Shown in pieces: positions 1 through 9,360 of a stretch of DNA of 64,000 nt. The DNA is taken from positions 124,001 to 188,000 of the forward strand of contig NZ_OEST01000002.1 in the NCBI RefSeq assembly GCF_900241005.1, given 5' to 3'. The notes beneath the pieces are model-generated. The model was not told the DNA's origin. It searched no databases and saw only the letters and a program-made list of their open reading frames with translations. The DNA is from Bacteroides cutis. Its GTDB lineage: Bacteria > Bacteroidota > Bacteroidia > Bacteroidales > Bacteroidaceae. Numbering within the stretch: position 1 is the stretch's first letter; every line of letters starts with the position of its first letter. The position numbers were made by a program, and so were the translations under genes.

Positions 1-662
1 GTAATTTCGCAGAAAAGATGTTGCTTGGATTTATTATTATTTATTTGATTAAACCTAAGTTTAAATATTTGTATGTTATCATTCTTTTGATAGGGTTGAT
101 CATTTCTTTTAATAGGAGCGCAATTATTGCATCTACCCCTTTATTGTTATATTTTATATATCAATATATTAAAACGGGAGGAACTTTTAGGAAAATGATA
201 TTCTTTGTAGTATTATGTGTAATTGTTTGTTTTATAATAATATTCCTTTTGCCGTTAATTATAGAGCAATTCTTTAGAGGGAATAATGATACAACTGCTG
301 CATTAACATCAAGAGATATTATTTGGAAAGAATTTCTTGATTTTTTTTATGATAATCCCATAACAGGAAATGGATCCGTAAAGATGCGATCAAGTACAGG
401 TCAACATGCACATAATTCCTATATTTGGGTTTTAGCATCCAATGGAATAATTATTGCTTTACTCTACTATTATTATACTCTACGTTTTATAAATAGATAT
501 AACTTCATTCCTATATTGAGTATTATGTTAACCTCAATAACACAATCTACCATATATTGGGGACTTTCAAATGCAGATATATTCTTATTTATTCTCATAC
601 TCCATTGTCACTCTAAAATATCACATGGAAAAGATAAAAAATATTGTTTTTTATATAATTAA
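1..662 (+). CDS. O-antigen/capsule polymerase or ligase (Wzy-like), 5' truncated by window
   Basis: The reading frame is open from base 3 (N-F-A-E-K before the first ATG at 18), so the gene begins upstream of the window and only the C-terminal part is seen. The visible protein has several hydrophobic membrane segments, then a loop with an H-A-H-N-S-Y motif followed by a hydrophobic stretch containing S-N-G. That arrangement is typical of the Wzy_C / O-antigen ligase-like superfamily, which polymerises or ligates polysaccharide repeat units at the periplasmic face of the inner membrane. Base composition is very AT-rich, as is common for polymerases in capsule loci. Nine bases separate it from the next gene on the same strand, which suggests one operon. 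Polymerase and ligase cannot be told apart from this fragment. Confidence 0.7.
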   Translation, partial: NFAEKMLLGFIIIYLIKPKFKYLYVIILLIGLIISFNRSAIIASTPLLLYFIYQYIKTGGTFRKMIFFVVLCVIVCFIIIFLLPLIIEQFFRGNNDTTAALTSRDIIWKEFLDFFYDNPITGNGSVKMRSSTGQHAHNSYIWVLASNGIIIALLYYYYTLRFINRYNFIPILSIMLTSITQSTIYWGLSNADIFLFILILHCHSKISHGKDKKYCFLYN

Positions 663-670
663 TAGTATAA

Positions 671-1810
671 ATGACGCAATTTGAATTGATGCAGATATTA
701 AATAAGTTCAATAAAACTTTATTTGATATTCCTATAAAAAGACAGAAAAACTATTTACAACGATTAGGGGTTCCTAAAAACGATTTTGATCGTTCATATA
801 AACAGTATAAATGTCAAAACCTATTTATTCCTGTATGGAAAGTTTGGGTGTTGAATATAATTTCGTTATGTATATTCCCTTTTTTATTTATTTATTTGCT
901 TATAAAAAATGAAAAACGAGGAACTAGAACGATTGTAGATTGTATTGGTGCATATGAGGGACTTGAAGAAATAATTCCTAAAGAACTTTCTTCTAAATAC
1001 AATATTGACTCTTCTGTATGGATGAAAGGCACATATATATCACATTTTGATATAAAGTATATAACAAAAATAGTGATAAACTATCCTCTATCTCCTTATT
1101 TTGCATTAAAGTTAATGATTAGAATTGCTCAATACAGTTATATGATAAATTTTTTTAATCCTACTGCAATAGCTGTTCATCATGAATATTCGTATGCAAG
1201 TTCAATACTGACTAATTATTGTAATATCCACGGAGTTAAACATATAAATGTAATGCATGGCGAGAAATTATTTCATATTGTAGATGCTTATTTTCGTTAT
1301 GATGAATGTTATGTTTGGAATAAATACTATAAAGATTTATTTATTTCAATGAAAGCGGATGAATCACAGTTTATTATAGCATTACCTCCCTCGATTAAAA
1401 TAGATTGTCAATATTATTTTCAACAAAAATATTATGCTGATTTTAAGTATTTTCTAGAGGAAGTAACAGAAAAAGAAATGATATCTATTGCTGAAACTAT
1501 GAAATTTGCTATTGATAGGGGGAAGACTGTGAAATATCGTTTGCATCCACGCTATAGTAATCCTAAAATAATAGAAAAAATTGTAGGAAAATCCAATATT
1601 GAAGATCCTTTTAAAGTTCCAATATTGAGTTCAATAAGTAGTATGGAGTATGCTGTTGGGAGTTATAGTACGGTTTTAAATCAAGCATTTAATTCAGGGA
1701 AAAAAGTGATATTAGATGATATTACTTATAAAGAGATATTCTTGCAACTTAAGGATGTAAACTATTATCTAACCACAGTGCAATGTGAAAAATTGTCTGA
1801 TTATCAGTGA
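671..1810 (+). CDS. Capsule-locus protein of unknown function, possibly a glycosyltransferase
   Basis: 379 residues. I do not recognise a named family. A hydrophobic segment around residues 55-75 could anchor it to the membrane or pack against it. The central part has V-M-H-G-E-K-L-F followed by R-Y-D-E-C-Y-V-W, a pattern like that of GT-B-like or polysialyltransferase-like proteins, in which an H-G-E/D motif precedes a statement of a chain end. The C-terminal region has YRLHPR and an S-Y-S-T motif, also common in CDP-glycerol or polysialyl-type transferases (K/R-x-H-P and S-x-S-T). A glycosyltransferase acting on the capsule repeat is therefore a reasonable inference but not proven. It lies between the polymerase and an acetyltransferase with short gaps, so it is probably co-transcribed. 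AT-rich like its neighbours. Confidence 0.6.
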   Translation: MTQFELMQILNKFNKTLFDIPIKRQKNYLQRLGVPKNDFDRSYKQYKCQNLFIPVWKVWVLNIISLCIFPFLFIYLLIKNEKRGTRTIVDCIGAYEGLEEIIPKELSSKYNIDSSVWMKGTYISHFDIKYITKIVINYPLSPYFALKLMIRIAQYSYMINFFNPTAIAVHHEYSYASSILTNYCNIHGVKHINVMHGEKLFHIVDAYFRYDECYVWNKYYKDLFISMKADESQFIIALPPSIKIDCQYYFQQKYYADFKYFLEEVTEKEMISIAETMKFAIDRGKTVKYRLHPRYSNPKIIEKIVGKSNIEDPFKVPILSSISSMEYAVGSYSTVLNQAFNSGKKVILDDITYKEIFLQLKDVNYYLTTVQCEKLSDYQ

Positions 1811-1816
1811 TTAAAT

Positions 1817-2383
1817 ATGCAACTAAAACGATTTGTAAGGTTGTTTTTTTGTCTTTTCAAACAACCTTGTTTTCTATTACATAATAGTAAGGTACATTAT
1901 TCAAGTTTTGTTGGTCGTAATACATTACTGGCTTCATCTCAAATAGGTAAATATTGTTATATAGCAAGGGGTGTAGTGATGAATAATACAAAAATAGGAA
2001 ATTATGTTTCAGTTGCTCCAGGTGTACAGATAGGTGGAATGGAACATAGTTATTGGCACATTAGTCAGTCTACATGGTTAAGTGATAAATGTATTTCTGA
2101 TAATGTTACATGTATAGGGAATGATGTTTGGATTGCAGCAGGTTGTATTATTAAACAGGGTGTTACTATTGGAGATGGAGCTGTGGTTGGAGCAAACTCA
2201 TTCGTAGTAAAAGATGTTCCTCCTTTCGCTATTGTGGTAGGAACACCTGCCGAAATTATGAAATATAGATTTGATGAAAACACTATTAATCATATTTATC
2301 AATCTAAATATTGGGATTATCCCCCTCAGAAGGGGAAAAGAATAATTGATGATATAAAATTGGGTATACTATTAAAATTATAG
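1817..2383 (+). CDS. Hexapeptide-repeat (LbH) O-acetyltransferase
   Basis: 188 residues of left-handed beta-helix type. Imperfect hexapeptide repeats with I/V/L at every sixth position run from about residue 28 to 145, and near the C-terminal end are the characteristic stretches I-G-N-D-V-W-I and V-G-A-N-S-F-V followed by G-T-P-A-E. This is the xenobiotic/sugar acetyltransferase family that uses acetyl-CoA. A His in the G-M-E-H-S segment (about residue 77) is a candidate catalytic base. Context in a polysaccharide locus suggests acetylation of a repeat-unit sugar. The start codon lies seven bases after the preceding stop. Confidence 0.85.
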   Translation: MQLKRFVRLFFCLFKQPCFLLHNSKVHYSSFVGRNTLLASSQIGKYCYIARGVVMNNTKIGNYVSVAPGVQIGGMEHSYWHISQSTWLSDKCISDNVTCIGNDVWIAAGCIIKQGVTIGDGAVVGANSFVVKDVPPFAIVVGTPAEIMKYRFDENTINHIYQSKYWDYPPQKGKRIIDDIKLGILLKL

Positions 2384-2447
2384 AATTGATAATCACAGAT
2401 TTTTATATAAGATTAAAATAAAAAGAAAAGAATCTTACTTAAAATTT

Positions 2448-3728
2448 ATGGAACAAATAAAAATTGCCGTAATCGGTCTCGGTTACGTAGGGCTTCCTTT
2501 GGCTCGACTTTTCTCTACAAAGTATAAAACAGTAGGCTTTGACATGAACCAACGACGTGTGGATGCTTTAATGGCTGGACATGATGCAACGTTGGAAGTA
2601 AGTGATAAATTATTGCAGGATGCCATTCATAATCATGGTTTCGAATGTACAACTAATCTTGAAGAAATAAAAGATTGTAATTTCTATGTGGTGGCTGTAC
2701 CTACTCCAGTGGATGTTAATAACCGCCCGGATTTGAAACCTTTGTGGGGTGCCAGTGAAACTGTGGGTAAGGTTATTTCAAAAGGGGATATTGTGGTATA
2801 TGAGTCTACTGTTTATCCTGGTGTGACGGAAGAAGAATGCTTACCTGTTGTAGAAAGGGTAAGCGGCATGAAATTTAATGAAGATTTCTTTGCCGGTTAT
2901 TCGCCCGAACGTATAAATCCAGGTGATAAAGAACATACAGTAGAGAAAATAAAGAAAGTAACTTCTGGCTCTACACCTGAAATAGCTGATTTGGTGGATG
3001 AGGTATATAACTCTGTGCTTGTAAATGGTACCCATAAAGCCACATCTATAAAAGTTGCCGAGGCATCAAAGATTATAGAAAACTCGCAGCGTGATGTGAA
3101 TATTGCATTTATGAATGAACTTGCCAAAATATTCAATGCTATGGGTATTGATACGAATGATGTTATTGAGGCTGCCTCTTCCAAATGGAATTTTATTAAA
3201 CTGAAACCGGGTTTGGTTGGCGGACACTGTATCAGTGTAGATCCTTATTATTTAATTCAGAAGGCTCAAGTATATGGTGTACTTCCTCGTGTAATGTCTG
3301 CTGCTCGTCGCTTAAATGATGGTATGGGTGATTATGTTGCCAATCAGGTAATTAAATTAATGAATAAGAAAGGAATTTTAGTAAAAGATAGTAAAATCTT
3401 ATTACTTGGTATAACTTTTAAAGAGAACTGTCCTGATATTCGTAATACTAAAATTGTGGATATTTATTCCACCTTGCAGGAATATACTTCAGATATCGTA
3501 GTATATGATCCTTGGGCAAATGCAGATAAAGTAAAACATGAATATGGTATAGAGTTGACTACTCAAGATATAAACGAATTAAAAGGAAAATTTGATGCAG
3601 TAATTCTTGGGGTGGCCCACAATGAATTTAAGAGTGTGAATATTCGTGATTTTCTATCAACATCCAATGGAGTGGTTTATGATGTGAAAGGAATATTGGA
3701 TAAAACGGTTATTGATGGAAGATTGTAG
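2448..3728 (+). CDS. Nucleotide-sugar 6-dehydrogenase, TviB/WbpA-like
   Basis: 426 residues, the normal length for UDP-sugar 6-dehydrogenases, which oxidise C6 of a UDP-sugar to the uronic acid in two NAD-dependent steps. The N-terminal Rossmann motif G-L-G-Y-V-G is at about residues 10-15, and the catalytic Cys lies in G-G-H-C-I-S-V-D-P-Y at about residue 262. Several stretches (VAVPTPVD, YESTVYPG, YSPERINPGD, TFKENCPDIRNT) match the TviB/WbpA branch that acts on UDP-N-acetylglucosamine or -galactosamine better than the UDP-glucose branch; this assignment comes from memory of TviB. The product would be a HexNAcA donor for the capsule. Its last 14 bases overlap the next gene. Confidence 0.85.
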   Translation: MEQIKIAVIGLGYVGLPLARLFSTKYKTVGFDMNQRRVDALMAGHDATLEVSDKLLQDAIHNHGFECTTNLEEIKDCNFYVVAVPTPVDVNNRPDLKPLWGASETVGKVISKGDIVVYESTVYPGVTEEECLPVVERVSGMKFNEDFFAGYSPERINPGDKEHTVEKIKKVTSGSTPEIADLVDEVYNSVLVNGTHKATSIKVAEASKIIENSQRDVNIAFMNELAKIFNAMGIDTNDVIEAASSKWNFIKLKPGLVGGHCISVDPYYLIQKAQVYGVLPRVMSAARRLNDGMGDYVANQVIKLMNKKGILVKDSKILLLGITFKENCPDIRNTKIVDIYSTLQEYTSDIVVYDPWANADKVKHEYGIELTTQDINELKGKFDAVILGVAHNEFKSVNIRDFLSTSNGVVYDVKGILDKTVIDGRL

Positions 3729-4719
3729 AATTATACTTTCAGTAATCTGTCCTGTCTATAATGAAATAAAATATATTGATGCTTGCATTCAATCTATCTT
3801 ACTACAAGATTATTCAAAAGAAAACATTGAGATCTTATTTGTAGACGGAATGAGTACGGATGGAACACGTGATTTGATAAATGGATATGCAAAATCTAAT
3901 CCATTTATCAAGTTAGTGGATAATCCTCAGCGTATAGTACCGATTGCTATGAATATAGGTATCAGATCGTCAAAAGGAGATATTGTTATTCGTTTGGATG
4001 CCCATGCTTTATATCCTACAAACTATTTTTCTGCATTGGTGAATCAACTTGTAATGTTAGGGGTTGATAATGTAGGAGCGGCATGTCGAACAGATGTATT
4101 GAATAAAAATCAGAAGACACTTGCCATTAAAGAGGTATTGAGCAATCGGTTTGGAGTAGGTAATTCTACATTCCGTTTAGGAGTTGATAAAGTGATGGAA
4201 GTAGATACCGTACCCTTTGGTTGTTGGAGAAAAGAGGTCTTTGAGAAATATGGTTATTATGATGAACGGCTGATACGTAATCAGGACATAGAATTAAATA
4301 AACGCATCATTCGTGGAGGAGGGCATATCTGTATCATTCCTGATACTTATTCTACATATTTAGCACGTGAAACATTCAAGGGGATTGCAAAAAATAACTA
4401 TTTAAATGGTAAATGGAATATTCTGACTGTATTTTATACTAAACAATTTAGTTCATTATCCATCCGTCATTTTGTTCCTTTGTTTTTCTTGTTATCTTTG
4501 GCCTTACCTTTGTTTGTATCTCTATTTTATTTGCCAATTGTTGCAGTTGCACTATTGTCTTTAGTCTCTTATATGCTTTGTTTTTTTATAATTTGTTCTC
4601 TATTAAGTATAAGGAAAGAATTGAGTTTTTTCTACTTGTTTATAACGTTCCCAATATTGCACTTATCATATGGATGGGGTTCTTTTATGGGTCTTATGAG
4701 TTTATTGAGAATAAAATAA
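3715..4719 (+). CDS. GT2 family glycosyltransferase
   Basis: About 334 residues. The GT-A fold signature is clear: an opening V-I-C-P-V-Y-N-E at residues 9-16, F-V-D-G-M-S-T-D-G-T (nucleotide-binding region), and R-L-D-A-H-A (the DxD-like metal site) near residue 94. A later N-Q-D-I-E-L segment fits the E/D-x-D acceptor region. Three or more hydrophobic segments at the C-terminus (after about residue 245) suggest a membrane-associated enzyme that adds a sugar to a lipid-linked intermediate on the cytoplasmic face. I chose the ATG at 3715; a TTG one codon earlier is also possible. It overlaps the dehydrogenase stop, so the two are translationally coupled. Confidence 0.85.
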   Translation: MEDCRIILSVICPVYNEIKYIDACIQSILLQDYSKENIEILFVDGMSTDGTRDLINGYAKSNPFIKLVDNPQRIVPIAMNIGIRSSKGDIVIRLDAHALYPTNYFSALVNQLVMLGVDNVGAACRTDVLNKNQKTLAIKEVLSNRFGVGNSTFRLGVDKVMEVDTVPFGCWRKEVFEKYGYYDERLIRNQDIELNKRIIRGGGHICIIPDTYSTYLARETFKGIAKNNYLNGKWNILTVFYTKQFSSLSIRHFVPLFFLLSLALPLFVSLFYLPIVAVALLSLVSYMLCFFIICSLLSIRKELSFFYLFITFPILHLSYGWGSFMGLMSLLRIK

Positions 4720-4728
4720 TAAGCTTCC

Positions 4729-5319
4729 ATGTTTATCAAATCAGTTTTTGACCGAGGAGCTTCGCTCTTTGGCTTAATTTTTTCATCTCCTATTTTAATA
4801 GTAGTCAGTATTTTGATACGTGTCAAGATGCCGGGAGGTTCTGTTATATTCAAACAAAAAAGAGTAGGTCAACATGGACGGTTATTTACGATGTATAAGT
4901 TCCGTTCAATGACTGTCGCTCATTCCGGCAGTTCAGTGTCTGTGAAAGGAGAAAGTCGTATTACTCCCTTAGGGGCCAAATTACGGAAGTATAAATTAGA
5001 CGAGTTACCTGAACTGTGGAATGTTCTGATTGGTGATATGAGCCTTGTTGGTCCTCGTCCGGATGTTCCTGGTTATGCGGATAAATTAGAAGGGGAGGAT
5101 AGGAGAATGTTACTGTTGAAGCCGGGCATTACGGGTCCTGCCAGTTTGAAATATCGAAATGAGGAGGAACTGTTGGCAGAGCAGGAAGATCCTCAAAAAT
5201 ATAATGACGAAGTCCTGTTTCCGGATAAAGTGCGGATTAATATAGAATATTTGGATAATTGGTCTTTTTGGAATGATATTAAAATCATTATTTATACAGT
5301 GTTAGGAAAGGATTTATAG
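4729..5319 (+). CDS. Initiating phosphoglycosyl transferase, PglC-type sugar transferase
   Basis: 196 residues, the size of the minimal monotopic phosphoglycosyl transferases (PglC) rather than of the long WbaP/WcaJ type. An N-terminal re-entrant hydrophobic helix (about residues 12-34) is followed by the basic motif K-Q-K-R-V-G, then [15 protein letters not shown] and S-L-V-G-P-R-P, all hallmarks of the bacterial sugar transferase family. The Asp-Glu of the D-E-L-P motif is the catalytic dyad in PglC. It would move a phospho-sugar from a UDP-sugar to undecaprenyl phosphate and start repeat-unit synthesis on the inner membrane. It sits nine bases after the GT2 gene and before a DegT aminotransferase, the same pairing as in bacillosamine-type pathways. 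Confidence 0.9.
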   Translation: MFIKSVFDRGASLFGLIFSSPILIVVSILIRVKMPGGSVIFKQKRVGQHGRLFTMYKFRSMTVAHSGSSVSVKGESRITPLGAKLRKYKLDELPELWNVLIGDMSLVGPRPDVPGYADKLEGEDRRMLLLKPGITGPASLKYRNEEELLAEQEDPQKYNDEVLFPDKVRINIEYLDNWSFWNDIKIIIYTVLGKDL

Positions 5320-5390
5320 AATTCTTTCCTTTCTTTTTATTCTTCAATTATGCGAGAAAATTGAATCGCTAAAATAATCACATATATTTT

Positions 5391-6641
5391 ATGGACAAGC
5401 AAATTTATCTCTGCCTTGCTCACATGAGCGAGGAGGGTATTGAACAGAAATATGTAAAAGAAGCTTTTGACACAAACTGGGTTGTTCCACTCGGCCCGAA
5501 TGTAAATGGCTTCGAACAGGATTTGGAAGCTTTTGTAGGTGAGAATAGGCATGTGGTAGCTCTCTCCGCAGGTACGGCTGCTGTTCATCTTGCCTTGTTG
5601 GCATGTGGCGTCGGTCCCGGAGATGAGGTGCTGGTGCAGAGTTTTACTTTCTGTGCTTCTTCGCATCCTATCACCTATTTGGGGGCAACTCCGGTCTTTG
5701 TGGACAGTGAACCAGAGACATGGAACATGGATCCGACGCTATTGGAGGAGGCGATAAAAGACCGTATCGAGAAGACTGGACGTAAGCCGAAGGCGATTGT
5801 GCCGGTGGCGCTGTATGGCATGCCTTATGACTGTACGCGCATTATGGAGATTGCCGACCGTTATGGTATTCCGGTAATAGAGGATACTGCGGAGGGTTTC
5901 GGCTCACGCTTCAACGGTCGTGTGCTGGGTACGTTCGGCAAGTTTGGTGTGCTGTCGTTCAACGGTAACAAGATGATTACGACCAGTGGCGGCGGGGCAT
6001 TGATATGTGCTGATGCGGAGAGCAAGAACAAGATAATGTGGTATGCTACGCAGGCTCGCGAGGCGTATCCGTATTATCAGCATGAGGAGATAGGCTATAA
6101 CTATCGCATGAGCAATATTTGTGCGGGTATCGGCCGCGGACAGATGACGGTGGCGGATGCGCATATTGCTCATCACAAGCATGTGCAGTCTCTCTATGAG
6201 GAACTGTTGGCGGATGTTTCCGGGGTTACGGTGCACAAGCAGCCGGCTACGGGTGAATATGATTCGAACTTCTGGCTTAGTACCATTATGCTGGACCCTT
6301 CGCTTCGCATCAAGGGACAGGAGAATGCCTACAAGGAGATAATCAGGACGGCTGTGGGTGGTGCTGCGGGTGTGATTCATGCCGTGAACTGTGCCACGAC
6401 GGACTGCCAGCCGAACGAGAATGTGGAGGCATTGCGTGTGTTCCTGCTTGCGAAGAAGATTGAGGCTCGACCGGTGTGGAAGCCGATGCATAAGCAGCCG
6501 GTATACAAGAATGCCCCTGCTTATGTGAATGGTGTATCGGAAGCGGTCTTCAAGGTAGGGATGTGTCTTCCTGCCGGTCCTTATGTGACGGATGAGGATG
6601 TAAGGTATATTGTGGAGAGTATCAAGGAGGCTATATCGTAG
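5391..6641 (+). CDS. DegT/DnrJ/EryC1/StrS PLP-dependent sugar aminotransferase
   Basis: 416 residues of the DegT family. These enzymes transfer an amino group from glutamate to a 4-keto (or 3-keto) nucleotide sugar. Visible features are S-A-G-T-A-A-V-H-L-A near residues 59-68 (cofactor phosphate grip), V-I-E-D-T-A-E near residue 162, and S-F-N-G-N-K-M near residue 187, whose Lys is the expected PLP Schiff-base residue. With the PglC-like gene upstream, a PglE-like role in making a diamino-dideoxy sugar is likely, but no 4,6-dehydratase is visible here. The gene is clearly richer in G+C than the AT-rich genes upstream, which suggests a different origin or a conserved backbone gene at the end of a variable locus. 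A strong terminator follows. Confidence 0.9.
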   Translation: MDKQIYLCLAHMSEEGIEQKYVKEAFDTNWVVPLGPNVNGFEQDLEAFVGENRHVVALSAGTAAVHLALLACGVGPGDEVLVQSFTFCASSHPITYLGATPVFVDSEPETWNMDPTLLEEAIKDRIEKTGRKPKAIVPVALYGMPYDCTRIMEIADRYGIPVIEDTAEGFGSRFNGRVLGTFGKFGVLSFNGNKMITTSGGGALICADAESKNKIMWYATQAREAYPYYQHEEIGYNYRMSNICAGIGRGQMTVADAHIAHHKHVQSLYEELLADVSGVTVHKQPATGEYDSNFWLSTIMLDPSLRIKGQENAYKEIIRTAVGGAAGVIHAVNCATTDCQPNENVEALRVFLLAKKIEARPVWKPMHKQPVYKNAPAYVNGVSEAVFKVGMCLPAGPYVTDEDVRYIVESIKEAIS

Positions 6642-6722
6642 CGTTTGAATCTTTTAGAAAGCCAGGTTATCTGCCTCAGTTTTCCTGAGCCTTTTGATAA
6701 TTCGAGCTTTTATAAGTAAAGA

Positions 6723-6764
6723 CTCCCGAACGGTGATTTATATACCGTTCGGGAGCCTTTTTTA
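6723..6764 (+). terminator. Rho-independent terminator of the capsule locus
   Basis: Perfect 12-base-pair stem CTCCCGAACGGT / ACCGTTCGGGAG with a 9-base loop, followed by CC and seven T. It closes the polysaccharide operon before pheT. Confidence 0.9.
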
Positions 6765-6808
6765 TTATTTTCTTACTGGATAATTCCCTGCCAACCAAAA
6801 AAACTTAT

Positions 6809-6816
6809 TAACTTTG
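6809..6816 (+). promoter_or_regulatory. Bacteroides -7 element (TAACTTTG) for pheT
   Basis: TAACTTTG matches the TANNTTTG consensus. The -33 element is poor (CCTG at 6787-6790). It lies about 35 bases before the pheT start codon. Confidence 0.4.
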
Positions 6817-6851
6817 CGGGTCACTTTTGGAAACAATAAAAAAATAATGAT

Positions 6852-9314
6852 ATGAATATCTCTTATAATTGGTTGAAAGAGTATGTCGATTTTGATTTGA
6901 CGCCGGATGAAGTCGCTGCTGCCTTGACTTCCATAGGATTGGAAACAGGAGGTGTAGAGGAGGTGCAAACCATTAAAGGCGGACTGGAAGGGTTGGTCAT
7001 TGGGGAAGTGTTGACATGCGAACCTCATCCGAATTCAGACCACATGCACATTACTACTGTCAACTTAGGACAGGGGGAACCTGTGCAGATTGTATGCGGT
7101 GCGCCGAATGTGGCTGCCGGACAGAAAGTGGTGGTTGCTACGCTGGGGGCTAAACTGTATGATGGTGATGAATGTTTTACAATCAAGAAATCAAAACTCC
7201 GTGGTGTAGAATCCAATGGAATGATTTGTGCGGAAGATGAAATAGGAATTGGTACAGATCATGCAGGTATTATCGTATTGCCGGAAACGGCTGTGCCGGG
7301 AACACTTGCCAAGGATTACTATAATATTAAGAGTGATTATGTGCTGGAGGTAGATATTACTCCAAACCGTGCTGATGCTTGTTCACACTATGGTGTGGCT
7401 CGTGATTTGTACGCTTATCTGGTACAGAACGGAAAACAGACTGCTCTGAAGAAACCGTCTGTGGATGCTTTCGCTGTAGAAAACCATGATTTGGATATGA
7501 TGGTAACGGTGGAAAATAGTGAGGCGTGTCCTCGTTATGCCGGAGTTACGGTGAAAGGGGTAACTGTGAAGGAAAGCCCGGAATGGTTACAGAATAAACT
7601 GCGTATCATCGGTTTACGTCCTATCAATAATGTAGTGGATATCACTAATTATATTGTTCATGCTTTCGGACAGCCTCTCCATTGCTTTGATGCCGATAAG
7701 ATAAAAGGCGGTGAGGTAATTGTAAAAACGATGCCGGAAGGTACTCCGTTTATCACATTGGATGGGGTAGAACGTAAGTTGAATGAACGTGACCTTATGA
7801 TTTGTAACAAGGAAGAGGCTATGTGTATCGCCGGGGTTTTCGGTGGTTTGGATTCCGGTTCTACGGAGACTACCAAAGATGTATTCCTTGAAAGTGCATA
7901 CTTCCATCCGACGTGGGTACGTAAAACTGCCCGGCGTCATGGGTTGAATACCGATGCGTCTTTCCGTTTTGAAAGAGGTATAGATCCTAATGGTACGCTT
8001 TACTGCCTGAAGTTAGCTGCATTGATGGTCAAAGAGCTTGCCGGTGGTACGATTTCCTCTGAAATCAAAGATGTATGTGTGGCTCCTGCTCAGGATTTCA
8101 GGGTGGAACTTTCTTATGAAAAGGTACATACGATGATAGGTAAGGTTATTCCGGTAGAGACCATTAAGAGTATCGTGACAAGCTTGGAAATGAAGATTGT
8201 TGATGAAACTGCTGAAGGATTGACATTGGATGTTCCTCCTTATCGTGTAGACGTACAACGCGACTGTGACGTGATAGAGGATATTCTTCGTATTTATGGA
8301 TATAATAATGTAGAAATTCCTACAACTTTGAAGTCGAGTCTGACTACGAAGGGTGAGCATGACAAGTCGAATAAATTACAAAATTTGGTTGCCGAGCAAT
8401 TGGTAGGATGTGGTTTCAATGAGATTCTGAATAATTCATTGACTCGTGCCGCATATTATGATGGTTTGGAATCTTATCCGTCAAAGAATCTTGTAATGTT
8501 GTTGAATCCGTTGAGTGCGGATTTGAATGCGATGCGTCAGACTTTGTTGTTCGGGGGACTGGAAAGTATTTCTCATAACGCCAATCGTAAGAATGCTGAT
8601 TTGAAGTTCTTTGAATTCGGTAACTGTTATCACTATAACGAAGAGAAGAAAAATCCGGAAAAAGTACTTGCAGCCTATTCTGAAAATTATCATCTTGGTT
8701 TGTGGGTAACCGGAAAGAAGGTTTCCAATTCTTGGGCGCATCCGGATGAAAATTCTTCCGTTTATGAGTTGAAAGCATACGTTGAGAATATCTTTGCCCG
8801 TTTGGGATTGCGGATGCACGATTTGGTTATTGGTAATTTGACGGATGATATTTATGCGGCCGCTTTGTCTGTACAGACAAGAGGTGGTAAAAGACTGGCA
8901 ACTTTCGGTGTAGTGACGAAAAAGTTACTGAAAGCATTTGATATAGACAATGAAGTTTATTATGCCGATTTGAATTGGAAAGAATTGATGAAAGCTATCA
9001 AGAATGTGAAGATAAGCTATTCGGAGATTTCCAAATTTCCGGCTGTGAAACGTGATTTGGCTCTGCTGATTGACAAGAAAGTGCAGTTTGCTGAAATTGA
9101 AAAAATCGCATACGACACTGAGAAGAAGTTGCTGAAGGAGGTTTCTCTCTTTGACGTTTATGAAGGCAAAAATTTGGAGGCAGGTAAGAAATCGTATGCT
9201 GTCAGTTTCTTGTTGCAAGACGAGACACAGACGTTGAATGATAAGATGATTGATAAAATCATGTCGAAACTGGTAAAGAATTTGGAAGAAAAATTAGGTG
9301 CCAAGTTGCGTTAA
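6852..9314 (+). CDS. pheT: Phenylalanyl-tRNA synthetase beta subunit
   Basis: 820 residues, full length for bacterial PheT. The order of domains is the usual one: an N-terminal EMAP/OB tRNA-binding domain (G-L-V-I-G-E-V followed by H-P-N-S-D-H, about residues 47-65), the B3/B4 editing domain with the N-R-A-D motif (about residue 173), B5 domains, the catalytic-like core with F-E-R-G-I-D, and a C-terminal FDX-ACB anticodon-binding domain ending in K-L-R. With PheS (not in the window) it forms the heterotetramer that charges tRNA-Phe. It has its own promoter-like element and follows a terminator, so it begins a new transcription unit. Confidence 0.97.
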   Translation: MNISYNWLKEYVDFDLTPDEVAAALTSIGLETGGVEEVQTIKGGLEGLVIGEVLTCEPHPNSDHMHITTVNLGQGEPVQIVCGAPNVAAGQKVVVATLGAKLYDGDECFTIKKSKLRGVESNGMICAEDEIGIGTDHAGIIVLPETAVPGTLAKDYYNIKSDYVLEVDITPNRADACSHYGVARDLYAYLVQNGKQTALKKPSVDAFAVENHDLDMMVTVENSEACPRYAGVTVKGVTVKESPEWLQNKLRIIGLRPINNVVDITNYIVHAFGQPLHCFDADKIKGGEVIVKTMPEGTPFITLDGVERKLNERDLMICNKEEAMCIAGVFGGLDSGSTETTKDVFLESAYFHPTWVRKTARRHGLNTDASFRFERGIDPNGTLYCLKLAALMVKELAGGTISSEIKDVCVAPAQDFRVELSYEKVHTMIGKVIPVETIKSIVTSLEMKIVDETAEGLTLDVPPYRVDVQRDCDVIEDILRIYGYNNVEIPTTLKSSLTTKGEHDKSNKLQNLVAEQLVGCGFNEILNNSLTRAAYYDGLESYPSKNLVMLLNPLSADLNAMRQTLLFGGLESISHNANRKNADLKFFEFGNCYHYNEEKKNPEKVLAAYSENYHLGLWVTGKKVSNSWAHPDENSSVYELKAYVENIFARLGLRMHDLVIGNLTDDIYAAALSVQTRGGKRLATFGVVTKKLLKAFDIDNEVYYADLNWKELMKAIKNVKISYSEISKFPAVKRDLALLIDKKVQFAEIEKIAYDTEKKLLKEVSLFDVYEGKNLEAGKKSYAVSFLLQDETQTLNDKMIDKIMSKLVKNLEEKLGAKLR

Positions 9315-9360
9315 TTAATAATTGAAGAATTAATAATTTAACATTAAATATTTTGTTCCA

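Noticed and set aside
5904..6491. Long antisense frame opposite the DegT aminotransferase
   Set aside because: High GC in the real gene keeps the antisense frame open; no promoter, no family pattern.
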